A stretch of 64,000 nucleotides of DNA, from positions 56,061,345 through 56,125,344 of the forward strand of contig ML681963.1 of the NCBI GenBank assembly GCA_007922195.1. The letters are read 5' to 3'. The notes under the pieces were generated by a model. It saw nothing but the letters and a program-made list of their open reading frames with translations. It ran no database searches and was not told the origin of the DNA. Origin of the DNA: Podocnemis expansa (taxonomy: Eukaryota; Chordata; Testudines; Podocnemididae). Positions 33,219-43,911 of this stretch are shown here, piece after piece (positions within the stretch are counted from its first letter, which is position 1; each line of letters opens with the position of its first letter). A program made the position numbers and the translations under genes.

Positions 33219-34860
33219 TAAGAGTGTCCTGTGGAATGAAACAGAAATCTAACTGACATTCAATACTCATCACAATCAAGGCCAACTCCTGATGCCATTT
33301 CATTCTAGGGGAGTTTTGCCCCTGCGTTCAGCGTTGTATTTGTGTCACACGCTGGGCAGCACAGGAAACATTGCTGGTGCCTTATAGCCAATATAAAATC
33401 ACTAGTTTGATGCTGTTTTCTTGATTTAATATTTTAAAGTGGTGGGGGAAATAGTGGGCAGACTGAGGGCATGACTTTCAGCTCACTTGCACCACTGCAC
33501 ATCACGAGCCACCCTTATTGATGTCATTGCTGGTGTCTCAGGACAGAAAGTGAGAGCAGACTCAGGCCCAGATATCACAGTTGTTTAACGTTACTTAACA
33601 TTTTACAGCTAAAGCATGTGCAGATTGGAGAGACAGTGAAACTGCTGCGGGCCAGCTGGCAAGAGAAAAACAACCTTTCAGGGGTCACTCTTCCGCACAC
33701 AGGCCCAGGGGCTGCCCAAGCTGCCTTGAGCTATCTAGTTTCCTGATTTCTCCACCCGCTTATGCAATTTTAATGCAGCATTGCATCTGGGGGCCAATTA
33801 CTCAAGCTTAAAAATAGCTCCACAGAAAATTGTGCTTTCCATTCCCCCAGCATGTGCCCTGAGTTATCTGCATTCAGACCTGTATGGCCTGTAGACAGGT
33901 CCAAGGACAGAAATCTGGGGCTCTGGTACATCATGTTGTCCAGGGCCCCAGCTTCTTCCATTTCACTTAATTTACACAGACATTTTAGGGGACCACCCTG
34001 AGCTAGGCCCCAATACAACTGGGTCCACTCTCTCGTCAGCCCTGCCTGTAGATCCTATGCCCAGGTCTGCTCCCTTCCACTCAGCCATGGCTTAGGCAGG
34101 TGAGACTGGGGCTCTCCCACTCAGATGTCTGTGTATTATGAAAGTGAATCAGTGAGATGTGGGAAACACAGCTAAAAGCAGCTTGCTCTTGAGACATGGA
34201 CTCCAGCTATGAGCTGATTTTGGGGCAGCTCAGGGGCCAGAGCTGGGTGGCTGCAGCCCTGTCAAGATTATTTTCCCCTTGCTGCTCTCCCTTTCCACAG
34301 TGGCACTCAAAGAAACAGTGCAGGCACAGTTTGGTTTGTGTGGCCCCAGAAGAGTTCATATCAGACACAGGCTCTGCCCAGCTTCAAGTCTCCCAGTAGC
34401 TGAAGCCCTAAACTTGGAGTCCTTCTCTGTTCTTTCTTTTACCTCTGTCATTTCCATCCTGAGCCTCTAGGGAGACTGAGGCTGGAGGGACACAGTCAAA
34501 CAACCTGTGCTACAAATGTGAAATAGCTTTCTAGAGCTTGCATAGATTTCCATGTGGTGGCTCTGGATTGCTTTCTCTTCAGCAGACTTGTCCTCATATG
34601 ACCCTCAGCACTGCTGTTCCCACCACAGCTTACTCCAGATCTCTAGCTTTCTCCACTGGGGATACGCCAGAAACAAAACTATGGGCCTTGTCCTCTACCT
34701 CCAGATCCTTGGGGGATTTGGAGAAACTGGGAGCTGTAGAAGCCAGGTCTTACTTAAGTGGATTGACACCATTAAAACTCACTGCTGTTTCTCACTGGAA
34801 TTCAGGTGGCTTGTCCTGATCAGCATGGTAGGGGTCTGATTTGGTACAATGGTGAAACCA
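33219..34860. other. Noncoding, single-copy-looking DNA
   Basis: No repeat, exon or RNA gene recognised. Confidence 0.4.
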
Positions 34861-35040
34861 GCAAGGAATCCTGTGGCACTTTTAAAGACTAACAAATTTA
34901 TTTATCACATGAGCTTTCATGGGAGAAAATCCCACTTCATCAGATGCTTTGAAGATGGGGAACTTACAGAATGGGAGGAAAATAAATGTAGGGAAGTGTA
35001 AGTCATGGGATCAAGTCAGATAGTTATAGCAAATCAATGC
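34861..35040 (-). mobile_element. PLE tail, single arm lacking the outer end
   Basis: Starts at 'AGCAAGGAATCCTGTGG', continues through 'ATGAGCTTTCATGGGAG' and 'CTTCATCAGATGCTTTG' to 'GTGTAAGTCATGGGATC'. It stops at the same outer point as 18973-19125 and the short arms of the fold-backs. Confidence 0.86.
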
Positions 35041-35519
35041 AGTAGTTTAGATTCAAACACTGAGGAACAGCAATGAACACCTTTGGACCCACTAGCTGTT
35101 CCCTGGGAACCCTCATGCAAGGGAAAGCTCCATAGGAAAACATGTGCTATGCCAGTACCTTATCCTCTTTCACATTTCCTTGAGACACCCATCCCTCACC
35201 ATGAGGCCTACAGAACCTGCCAGCTGGTACCAGATGTGCAGCTGGGGAACTGTCTCTTATGAGAAATCATGCCCATTTTACTGTTTCCTCCTTCTGTTCT
35301 CTTTCCATCTCTCACCATGTCTGCCTGTGTCATCCACCCCTTGAGTCTTAAGGTTTGAAGCTTTACTAGGGCTGTGACTGGTTTTTCTATGCATTTGTAC
35401 AGCACCTAGCACAGTGGGCATTAGTCCCTGCTAACTGTAATCTGTATCAATCACCCTCATTGACCAGAAGTGAAAGTGCCCTGCCCTCTGCACAGCCAGA
35501 TTAAGAGGAAGGATGAGCT

Positions 35520-35690
35520 GGTGGTTGGAGCACTAGCCTAGTGCTTTGGAGACCTGGGTTTTAAAACCTGCTCTGCCACACATTTTCTGTATGACCATGT
35601 CAAGTGACCTAGTTTTGATTTCCTTCCTGTATGATGATAGCACGACCTGACTTCAAGAGTGTTGCAAAGATAAATACATCAAAGTTTGAG
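35520..35690 (+). repeat. MIR-like SINE remnant
   Basis: 'GGTTGGAGCACTAGCC', 'GAGACCTGGGTTTTAAAACC' (degraded B-box region), 'TGCTCTGCCACA' and 'TGTATGACCATG' follow the order of a MIR/CORE-SINE head. Assigned by eye. Confidence 0.5.
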
Positions 35691-36067
35691 GGGCTATGCT
35701 AGGATTCTAAGGGGACACAGATCTGGAAATAGCTGAATCCAAAAATGCACAGACAGAGGGGTACAGATGGCGATAGGCAGAGGGGTGTGTCCAGACAAGT
35801 AAAGACAAATGTAGATGTAGACAGACAGATGTGCTTCACAGATTCCAGGGGATAAATTCAGAAACATGGTTGCAGAATTCTGGATCTTTTGAGGTTTCCA
35901 TGTAGATGTATTTTATGATTTTTAGCCTCTGCTAGCTTCAGGTTAAACAATAATAACAAAAATCCGCTGCAAGGCAACCTTGTCCCATAGCTGCTGCTTT
36001 CTCCCCATCACCATGTCAGGTACAGGCATTCTGCTAGTGCAGACAAAGTCTGTTACCTCACTATAGT

Positions 36068-36291
36068 GAAAATTTCCAGAGGGGTAGCCGTGTTAGTCGG
36101 TTAACAGCAAAAACAGTGATTGTCCTGTGGCACCTTAAAGACTAACAGATTTCTTCACACGTAAACTTTCACGGGCTTCAGCCCACTTCCTCAGATGCAA
36201 CCAGCATCTCATAAAGTAGGTTGAAGCCCACAAAAGCTTATGTGTGAAAAGTCTGTTAATCTTCAAGAGGTGCCACAGGACTTTCATTGTT
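36068..36291. mobile_element. Palindromic (fold-back) PLE tail insert, divergent subfamily
   Basis: Left arm 'TTTCCAGAGGGGTAGCCG' to 'CCACTTCCTCAGATGC'; right arm 'GGTTGAAGCCCACAAAAGC' to 'CACAGGACTTTCATTG'. The complete outer tail is on the left arm only. Possible direct repeat CTCACTATAGT (36057-36067) versus CTCACTGCAGT (36292-36302), 9 of 11. Its spacer text matches the PLE with coding sequence at 56326-57233 more closely than the other fold-backs do. Confidence 0.83.
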
Positions 36292-36302
36292 CTCACTGCA
36301 GT

Positions 36303-37049
36303 ATTAAGCCACAAGCATTCTGTTAGCCTATGATTCCCTTATGAAGCCCGTTTCTTAATGCTAGGGTTTAAAGCAGCATATTTGTGATGAGATTTAAAGA
36401 ATGTGTACCTAGTTAAATGGCATTAAGTAACATGCCCTCTAGCTTTGGTTGTGTATGTGGTAAGAACACAGAATGGGTCTAAACCAGCATTCTGGGAGAA
36501 GGTCCCTTCAGTATGCAGTCAGGTGGGGAAAGAGAGTCAGGTCACTATAGTGAATGCTGAAGTATTGGATTTTTCTGGATTAGCTATTCTGCTCTGGATT
36601 GCAAAGGAGTCTCTAACTAATCCAGTCATTACAAAGGTACTTAAAAAGAGATTACAGGATTTAGTCTGTCAATGAATTTCATGGCTGCTCAGTGTAATTG
36701 TGCCAAAGCCTTCTTGTTTGAGAAATGTGGTTTGACTCCTTGCATGCTGCAAAGCCATGGAGCAAGATTTCAGCCAGTTGCTGGGCCAGAGCAAGGGTTA
36801 TCAGTAGGGCAGAGTTAGGGGTGTATCTGGAGAAAAGGTTTTCATGGGGAGGTGATTAGTCTATATTGGTTCAAGCACAATTTATTAAGCATTGGCTCCA
36901 GGGCAGCAAGATTAATTCTAATTTCACCTGTCCTAATATTTTAATATAGTGAGAGCTGTTGTTTTATACTTAGGTTACAAACCCTTTGGAGTGAAATCTG
37001 TCTTCATTCTTTGTTTATGGCATTCTGGTCCAGGGTAGGAGCTCATAGG
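36303..37049. other. Noncoding, nothing recognised
   Basis: No repeat or exon seen; the 76-codon frame at 36445-36675 has no known domain. Confidence 0.4.
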
Positions 37050-37318
37050 TAGAGCCCTGCAAATCCGCAGATATCTGCCTTATATCCACATCTGCGGATA
37101 CAACACGGATATCCGCAGACCATTTCTTGCGGATGCAGATCAGATACAGATCCACATATTTTTATCTGCACAGAGCAAGAGCCCTACAAATATGCAGATA
37201 TCTGCATTATATCCGCATTATATCTGCATCCACGGATACAACATGGATATCTGTGGAACATTTCTTGTGGATGCAGGTCAGACACGGATCCACTTATTTG
37301 TATCTGGGCAGGGCTCTA
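37050..37318. mobile_element. TIR element made of two tandem halves (269 bp)
   Basis: Terminal inverted repeats TAGAGCCCTGC and GCAGGGCTCTA. The interior consists of two related halves (about 37052-37188 and 37189-37311), each containing 'GCAGATATCTGC', 'GGATACAACA(C/T)GGATATC' and 'CATTTCTTG(C/T)GGATGCAG'. Flanks (CTCATAGG / CTCAGGCA) match only partly. Probably a DNA transposon; the superfamily is uncertain. Confidence 0.75.
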
Positions 37319-37439
37319 CTCAGGCATGTCTGCAGGGCAAATGCTAAATCATAATTATTAGAATAATTAATAATAAAAGATAAATAGGGAAAACATGTTT
37401 TTAAAAAGTCCCTCCTAACAAAAGGAAAATCAAGAGAGG

Positions 37440-37600
37440 AATGCTGGTCTTGTGGTGAGGTTGCTGGACTGGACCTCAGAAGATTCAGGTTAAATTTCCT
37501 ACTGACTTCCTGTGTGTTTTGGTCAAGTCATTTAATTTCTCTGGGCCTCATTTCCCATATGTAAACAGGGATGTTACCTTTTCTTTTTTGGCTGTCCCAT
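37440..37600 (+). repeat. MIR-like SINE remnant
   Basis: 'GACCTCAGAAGATTCAGG' then 'CAAGTCATTTAATTTCTCTG', 'GGGCCTCATTTCCCATATG' and 'TAAACAGGGATG' follow the order of the MIR core and 3' region. Confidence 0.55.
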
Positions 37601-37683
37601 CTCTTAGGAGTGAGAGCTGTTGTGAGAGGGAATGTCTCTCCTTTGCTGTATGTGCAATTTCCAAAGGGACAGCTGTGTTAGTC

Positions 37684-38296
37684 AGGGGAGGTGCAAGGGG
37701 CGCGGGGTGGCCGCAGTTCCAGCAGCTCACCCTGCACCCAGGCCCCCGGGGCTGCAGCCCCCAGCAGGGAGAGCTGCAGGTGTGGCGGCTCACCCTGCCA
37801 TGGTCTGAGGGGCTGCACCCCTTGGGGGTGGCAGGGGTGCCGAGGCACCCGACTTTTCCCTGCTGCCAGGGCTGCAGCCGTGGGGAGCTGGTCCCTACCT
37901 GGCTCCCCAGTGCCCCTGGGGTGAGCGGCTGCAGCCGCGGGGAGCCAGGTACCACCAGCTCCCCAGGTCCCCAGGCTCAGCGGCTGCAGCGGGGGGGGGG
38001 AGCCCCACGGCTCACCCCGCCACCAGCTCGGGGGGCTGCAGCCCCCAGTGGGGTGGCCGCAGCCAGGGTGGCTCACCCCATGCCCTGTCCTGGTTGCAGC
38101 CACCCCCAAGGGCTGCAGCCCTCCGAGCAGGGCATGGGGTGAGCCGCCCTGGCTGCGGCCACCCCACTGGGGGCTGCAGCACCCGCCCCAGCCGGTTAGG
38201 GGGTGAGCCGCAGCAGCAGCTGGGGACACCTGGCTAGGGCTGCCTCTCTTCTCAGTACCCTGGCCAGGGTGCTGAGCAGGGGTGGCCGTTCCTCCC
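37684..38296. repeat. GC-rich block with CTGCAGCC repeats
   Basis: Built of degenerate units containing GGGCTGCAGCC and GGCTCACCC. Its stop-poor composition creates frames of up to 213 codons on both strands with no protein domain. It contains the near-perfect inverted repeat listed separately. Origin not identified. Confidence 0.7.
38036..38179. repeat. 52-bp inverted repeat, one mismatch, 40-bp loop
   Basis: The left arm 38036-38087 starts CTGCAGCCCCCAGTGGGG. The right arm 38128-38179 ends CCCCACTGGGGGCTGCAG. The arms are complementary at 51 of 52 positions. Confidence 0.93.
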
Positions 38297-38490
38297 AGGG
38301 CTGTTTCGAAACAATGCATCCTAACAAGGGTTATTTTGCTCAGCTACTAGGTTTAAGCTATTTTGATATGACTGTTCTTATTTCGAAATGATGGAGCTCC
38401 TCATTTCGAAATAAGAAAACATCATGTGGACTTAATCTTTTTTATAACCAGTGTTATTTCAAAATAAAAAAGACGTGTGGACATACCCCA
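38297..38490. mobile_element. TTTCGAAA-family MITE fragment
   Basis: Right end 'GACGTGTGGACATACCCC', interior 'CTTATTTCGAAATGATGG' and 'CATTTCGAAATAAG'. The left end is not recognisable; the element seems to be truncated or fused to the GC-rich block. Confidence 0.68.
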
Positions 38491-38653
38491 ACAGATTTAT
38501 TTTTCGCATGAGCTTTGTGGAAGAAAATCCCACTTCGTCAGATGCTTCGAAGATGGGACTAAGTGGGATTTTCTCCCACGAAAGTTCATGCGAAAAATAA
38601 ATCTGTTAGTCTTTAAGTGCCCCATGACTCCTTGTTTTTTTTGTATGTGCAAT

Positions 38654-39259
38654 GCCAAAGATCTCTTGGAATGAGAGCCAATTAAACTTTTCTGTCAAAA
38701 CTGTTTTTTCATGGAATACTGTTGGGTTTTTTGACAAAATAAAATATTTAGCTTTCTGCAGAAAAATTTGATTTTTTTAAAAATAAAGACACTGTACATA
38801 AAAGCCTAGATGTTTTTGGTTTTTTGGCTGAAAACCAAATTTTTTTTAGATTTAGAAATGCCCATCACAGTGCCTCATAGGAAATGTAGTTCTGTTGCCT
38901 CATGTCTCCAATCACTACTATGGGCTGGCTTCCTTGGTTGGACTTAAACTTCCATGATGGGAAATGTTGTCCAAGCTGGAATCCCACTCTACAGAGGAAA
39001 ATGAGTATGAGAGGCAATGGAGCTGCGACTCATATGAGGCACTACAGTAGCTTTTCCAAATATTTTGAATTTCAGCTAAAATATATTTAGTTTTGATATT
39101 TTTGCAAAAAGTTAAAGTTTTTTTGGAAGAAAAATCTTAGAGGTCCTACCTAGAGCTGGTCAGAAACTAATCTCTGTCACAATTCAGATACAGTAATAAG
39201 AATGCATCCCTGAACCATTCAGGCCTTCAAAACAAGAATGCGCAGTATTTTAAAAATCC
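38654..39259. other. Noncoding, AT-rich, nothing recognised
   Basis: Several T or A runs; no repeat family or exon recognised. Confidence 0.4.
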
Positions 39260-39267
39260 CCTGCAGG

Positions 39268-39555
39268 TAGGGTTACCAGGTACCAAAGCATAGAAAGGAG
39301 GACAGAGTGGTACGAAAAGAAGGACATTGGGGGACACTTGGAGAAAATGTAGTATTAATGTAATATTCTTCTGTTTTTAAGGAGCCCTGGCATGCTGCCC
39401 CCTAAAAATAGGGTGTTCTGGGTCGTTCCAGCATACTTTAACCCCTGTAAGTAAAAACCCAGGCAAAATCATGTATTTTTAAAATGCCTGCTGGACGGAG
39501 GATGTGATGGTAAAAAGGAGGACGTCCTCCTTTTGCCTGACATCTGGTATCCCTA
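39268..39555. mobile_element. hAT-like MITE (288 bp), TAGGG ends
   Basis: Terminal inverted repeats TAGGGTTACCAG and CTGGTATCCCTA, flanked by the perfect 8-bp repeat CCTGCAGG (39260-39267 and 39556-39563). The interior (39376-39450) includes a scrap of the 3593-4189 family ('CCAGCATACTTTAACCCCTG'), so it may have captured or received part of another element. 'AAAGGAGGAC' and 'GTCCTCCTTTT' pair near the two ends. Confidence 0.83.
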
Positions 39556-39563
39556 CCTGCAGG

Positions 39564-42500
39564 TCACCTCATCTAATTCTGTCTTTCTGAGTCTGACTTC
39601 TCACTTGGTTGTAGGAGTTCGAGTCAGAATAACTGGAAGACTCAGTACAAGGTTTTTGCTTCCTGACAGGAAAATGACAGGGTCAACAACAAACAGGCCT
39701 GCAAACGCAAATACTATGGCCTACTTTAAATCATTACCACTGGGTTACTTATTTCTGCAGATTGTGCCTTGTGCAGAGTTAAGCTCCTTTCTCCTCGGAG
39801 ATCCCTGCTCAGAGGTCATCTGTTCAGCACATCCACATGGAACTCTCTATCATTTTCATTACCGCATTGGTTTTTATAGCAAGAGACAGGGCATATCCAT
39901 CTTGTAAAATGCTTTTGTCAGACAAGCTGGGGAAGGTATTAAGAAGGTGTAAAGGATGGAATCAGAAAGGAGCAGGGAGAGATAAAGAAGCGCTAGACAT
40001 TTATTAACTATAGAAAAGAAGTTAAACCGTAAAACTTATCCCCTCCACTTATTATTATGATTACTGGGAAAGTGCCACACAGCAAAGAGAATGGTGCCAT
40101 TGGAAGAGAGGAACCCGAGTGGAAATGCCAGCCCACTTTTGATTAACTCACCCCCATCTCCCATCAATGAGCCCCCTTTTCAATCAGGAATTAAAAACAC
40201 TTTTCTTTTCTTTCTCCAAATGCGAATAGCGATTTGAATTTCTAATCAATACAAAACTAAATCTATGTGTGTGAGAGAAATGGGTTGAAAGCTATTCTTC
40301 TGAGTCAGGAGAGACAGTTTAGGGAAGGGGAACAGGCAAGTGGAACCTGGCAGAAAAACAAGGGGATTGAATTAAAGTCAGTCCCAGCAGCTTGCTTGCT
40401 TCTTACACCTTTTGCTCTCTCTTGCGTGCAGGTACCAATGGAATGCCCATGCCAAGTTAATGGACTCTCCAAAGGGATTTGGATTAAGCCCTTGGGCACA
40501 ATGATGATGGAGCCACATGAGCAGAAAGGGATCCATTCTCTCTTCATGGGTCTCTCTATGGAGAGCAGCCCCTGATCAAAGCAGAGAGGTGCAGCTCCAC
40601 TGCATGCCAGAACCAGCTCCTGAGTTCTACCTCCTGTTGCTGCATACAAGGCCTTTCACATCCACTGCTCGTAGCTGGAAATTTTTGTTCTAGTTCAAGC
40701 CCTGACACCTCAGTCTCACTCTAAGGAGTTAGTGGCATCCTCAGTGCCCTTATTTACCCTGTGACTGGGATCCTTACCTGTGGCCTGTCACTAAGGGATC
40801 ACTTTGGAAACAGCACCACAGCCATGGTGGATAGTCATGAGTCTGCTAACATCATGGCAGGGTTTGATAAAGGGATAGTGATTAGAGTTTTACACATGGC
40901 ATGGGGTCAGGCTGGATGGCGCCAGAGGTTCTTACTGGCCCTGCTGCCTGTGAGATCAGCCTATAGTCATAAATGAAGGTCTTCCAAATAGTCCTAGGTC
41001 AAATGGTGCCAGTTTTGAAATGTGCAGTCATATAACAAGGTTATAGCCCCAAGGTGCTCACATTGCTCTCAGTCACCTCTGTGCACCTTTGCTTCCTGCT
41101 AGCTCCCAGAGTGAGGTGAATGAATCAGGGAAGAAGACTGTTTTAAGATAAACTTATAGGTTGTTTGACTTAGCCACTCTATCCAAGATGATTCTGGGCA
41201 GTTTCCAGTGTAGCTGTTTCACTGTGCCTCTGCTTCCATCACAATGACTTAATCCCACAACTCCACATCTCTGGAAATGTGAAGCTGTTGGCAAACAGAT
41301 GAAGATCTCATCGGTCAGAGACATCCAGAGTAACAGCTTAGGACTGTGAAACAAATTGTCAGATGAAGTAAGAATGAACTGAGTGCAAAATCTCTCTTTT
41401 CTTAGTTTTCCCGTAATCACTGTCCAAGTACCTCAGTGAGATTTTGGGACCAGATTCACAGCAGGTATAAACCCGCATAACTTCACTGACTTCATCTTTG
41501 TAAACTGATATACACCATCTTAGAATCTGGTCCTTTGTGTTTACTTTTCCTGGAAAGCACTTAAATACCATGGTGAAGGTGACTTTCAAAAGCAGCTGGT
41601 AGCCTAGAGCAGACTAGAGCAGACTAGAACACCCGCTCAGTGTCTGGGAAGTATATCTAGCCATTATGCTGGATTAAAGGCTCCTAAGATCTGACATGAC
41701 TTTAAAAAAAATAAAGAACAATGTGTAGAGAATTTATTCACCCCATGACACACAAAGGTGAATGGGCATTGAGAAGAGACCCATCTCTATTTCTTAATCA
41801 AAAGAAAGCTCCAGCAGGATTTGAACTTACAACATGAATTACTGAAGGCACCACTCTTACCAGCAGGCAAAATCAGAGGGTTTTAAGTAAACACAACATG
41901 GACACTGTTCATGTGTTAAATTAGCCAGCAGCAGGCACAACATGAGGTGGATAGAAATGCCAAGAGTTTCAACCTTCCAGTGAGTCGCATTTAATTTCCT
42001 CCAACCTGTTCCTTTGGGAAGAGGAAGAGCAGGCCTTGGAAGGAGTTTCTCAGATTCGATAATGCAATTCTCCATAAGTGGTATCCCCCACCCCATGATT
42101 TTCTTATAAGTTGCTCTAGAGTTCCAGTATTGTCATGGCAATTAACTCCAAGGGTTCCCCATTGAACTGGATAGATAGACCCATGAGCTCTTGGTTGCAC
42201 ATTTTAGGGTCAGGTATTTACAGCATGAGCTCTGGCAAGCGTATAGAGATTGATCAGTCAACTAGTGGGAAATCGCTATGCTGACTGGTCACACTTGTTT
42301 CAGTGGGACAATTCCTGTGCTTAATAGGCCTATTCACTAGGCACGTGTGTTTGCCAGCTCAGGGCCTAAGTCCCCAGCACACAGTGATCCCCAAAGGAAA
42401 GATGGTGTCCCCATTCTTAACTGGAAACATGCCACCTCACTGACATCCTCAAGGTCTGAGTCGTTGCTGATGATGAGGATGGCTGATATTCTGATAGCAT

Positions 42501-43066
42501 CATAGGCTAGATTCAGGACCCAGGCTGCAGAAGCAGAGTGTAAAAAAGATGGTGGGTCTTGCTGACTTGTCTGCACTCATTAGAAACAAGGAACACAAGA
42601 AGAATGGGTAGGGCAAATGAGGGTAGTGGTGATAGGAAGATGTGGCCACACAGACTTACTACCTGTACACTCTTAGTCCTTGTACCACTGATGTCTCCAA
42701 GTCAGAAGTTGTAGAGACTCCCTGATGTTCAGGCACTTTTTTCTTGAAAATGATGTGGATTTACTTGGCTTGAAAACATCCTCCTAAAACCTCCTTAGAT
42801 CTAAAGGGACGTCATCACATTTCCGTGGAGGAAAACATTGTACCTTCTCTTGTTAAGGGTAACTTGGACTAGCACTAGATACTGAGTAATATTTTGCTTT
42901 GTGCAATTTTAATTTGGTTGCATTGGGAATTTGAACCTACTGTGCACACCCAGTTAGCTTCTCTGTTCCGCTCATATCCTCTCTCCTGCAAGAAGCTGCT
43001 TAGCAAAAAAGTAGCATTGAAGCGGAAACCCAAGAGATATCAGACAGGACCACTTTCAGAGAAAGG
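39564..43066. other. Noncoding, single-copy-looking DNA
   Basis: 3.5 kb with one small hairpin repeat (41447-41533). No exon: frames up to 124 codons lack domains. Confidence 0.4.
41447..41533. repeat. Short inverted-repeat element (87 bp)
   Basis: Perfect 11-bp ends GGACCAGATTC and GAATCTGGTCC, with further imperfect pairing inside ('CAGCAGGTATAAACC' with 'GATATACACCATC'). Likely an old MITE or a palindromic SINE-like repeat. Confidence 0.6.
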
Positions 43067-43074
43067 GACCAGGA

Positions 43075-43581
43075 CAGGGCCAGCACAAGGTTTCCTGGCA
43101 CCTAGGCCAGGGGATTTTGGTGCCCCTCCTCCTCAGCAGGTGCCAGGATCTGGCTGTGGGTGCTGGGATCCAGCTGTGGACAGAGAGCAGCGCCACTGCT
43201 GGCCACACTCTGCACTCCTGCCCCTCCCTTGAGCTGGCCAATCTGCCCCAGGGGTGGAGTGGGCCAGTTTGGGGGCTGGGTTCTGCTCCTCACCCCACCT
43301 CTGGGCTGGCCCAGACAGAGGCCAGGTTATGTGCTCTCTGCCCCTCCTGCTGCTTTCAGCTCCCCGATGAAGGCAGTGGGGTGGGGGGAAGAGCAGAGGG
43401 CAGCAGTGTGGGCTCCTGACTGGCCTGCTCATGGCAGGACAGTGTGGGGCCTACAGAACCGCCGTGCCAGGTGTGATTGTCCCTCTCGCACCTCCCCAGG
43501 GGCGGCACTGACCCTGGTGACCCCTACCTGCTGGCACCCTAGGTGACTGTGTAGGTTGCCTCAATGGATAGACTGGCCCTG
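43075..43581. mobile_element. GC-rich hAT-type element (507 bp)
   Basis: Ends CAGGGCCAG and CTGGCCCTG are a perfect inverted repeat. Flanks GACCAGGA (43067-43074) and GGCCAGGA (43582-43589) match at 7 of 8. Overlapping GC-driven frames on both strands show no transposase motif. Confidence 0.85.
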
Positions 43582-43724
43582 GGCCAGGAGAAGGTTGGGG
43601 AAGCCTTTTGGGGAGCCTGGTCACATTCTCACCCAAAAAGGAGAGCAGAAGAACCCCTAGGATGCATTAAAAAAATCAGGGCATAGTACTTAAAGAAGAA
43701 TTGAAACACTGATGTTGACAAGGG

Positions 43725-43903
43725 CAGAGCTGTATCACAGCATTTTGCCACCTGGGGCATGTTCCAACCACAACGTGCCCCTTCCCACTAGCGGTGCTCA
43801 GAGCCGGCACCGCAAAGACACCCCTTTAATAGCAGAGCTCCATTGAGCTGCTTTGGGCTGCCCGGGGCTGTGCCCAGTCAGCCCCGCCGTAGTTATGGCC
43901 CTG
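43725..43903. mobile_element. hAT-type element (179 bp)
   Basis: Ends CAGAGCTGTATCAC and GTAGTTATGGCCCTG are an imperfect inverted repeat. The flanking repeat GACAAGGG is perfect (43717-43724 and 43904-43911). A sequence starting 'AGGGCCATAACTAG' at about 49838 looks like one end of a relative. Confidence 0.86.
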
Positions 43904-43911
43904 GACAAGGG

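Larger units (their letters stand above)
37659..38641. mobile_element. Composite PLE fold-back insert carrying foreign GC-rich DNA (983 bp)
   Basis: Flanked by a perfect 12-bp direct repeat TGTATGTGCAAT (37647-37658 and 38642-38653). It opens with the PLE outer tail 'TTCCAAAGGGACAGCTG', breaks off after 'GTGTTAGTC' at 37683 and resumes at 'AACAGATTTATTTTTCGC' (38489). It then folds back and ends 'CCATGACTCCTTG'. The missing piece is replaced by about 800 bp holding a GC-rich block (37684-38296) and a TTTCGAAA MITE end. Confidence 0.85.

Noticed and set aside
37519..38319. Frames of 207 (plus) and 213 (minus) codons
   Set aside because: They are driven by the GC-rich CTGCAGCC repeat block, which lacks stops on both strands; composition is Pro/Gly/Ala/Ser-rich without a domain.
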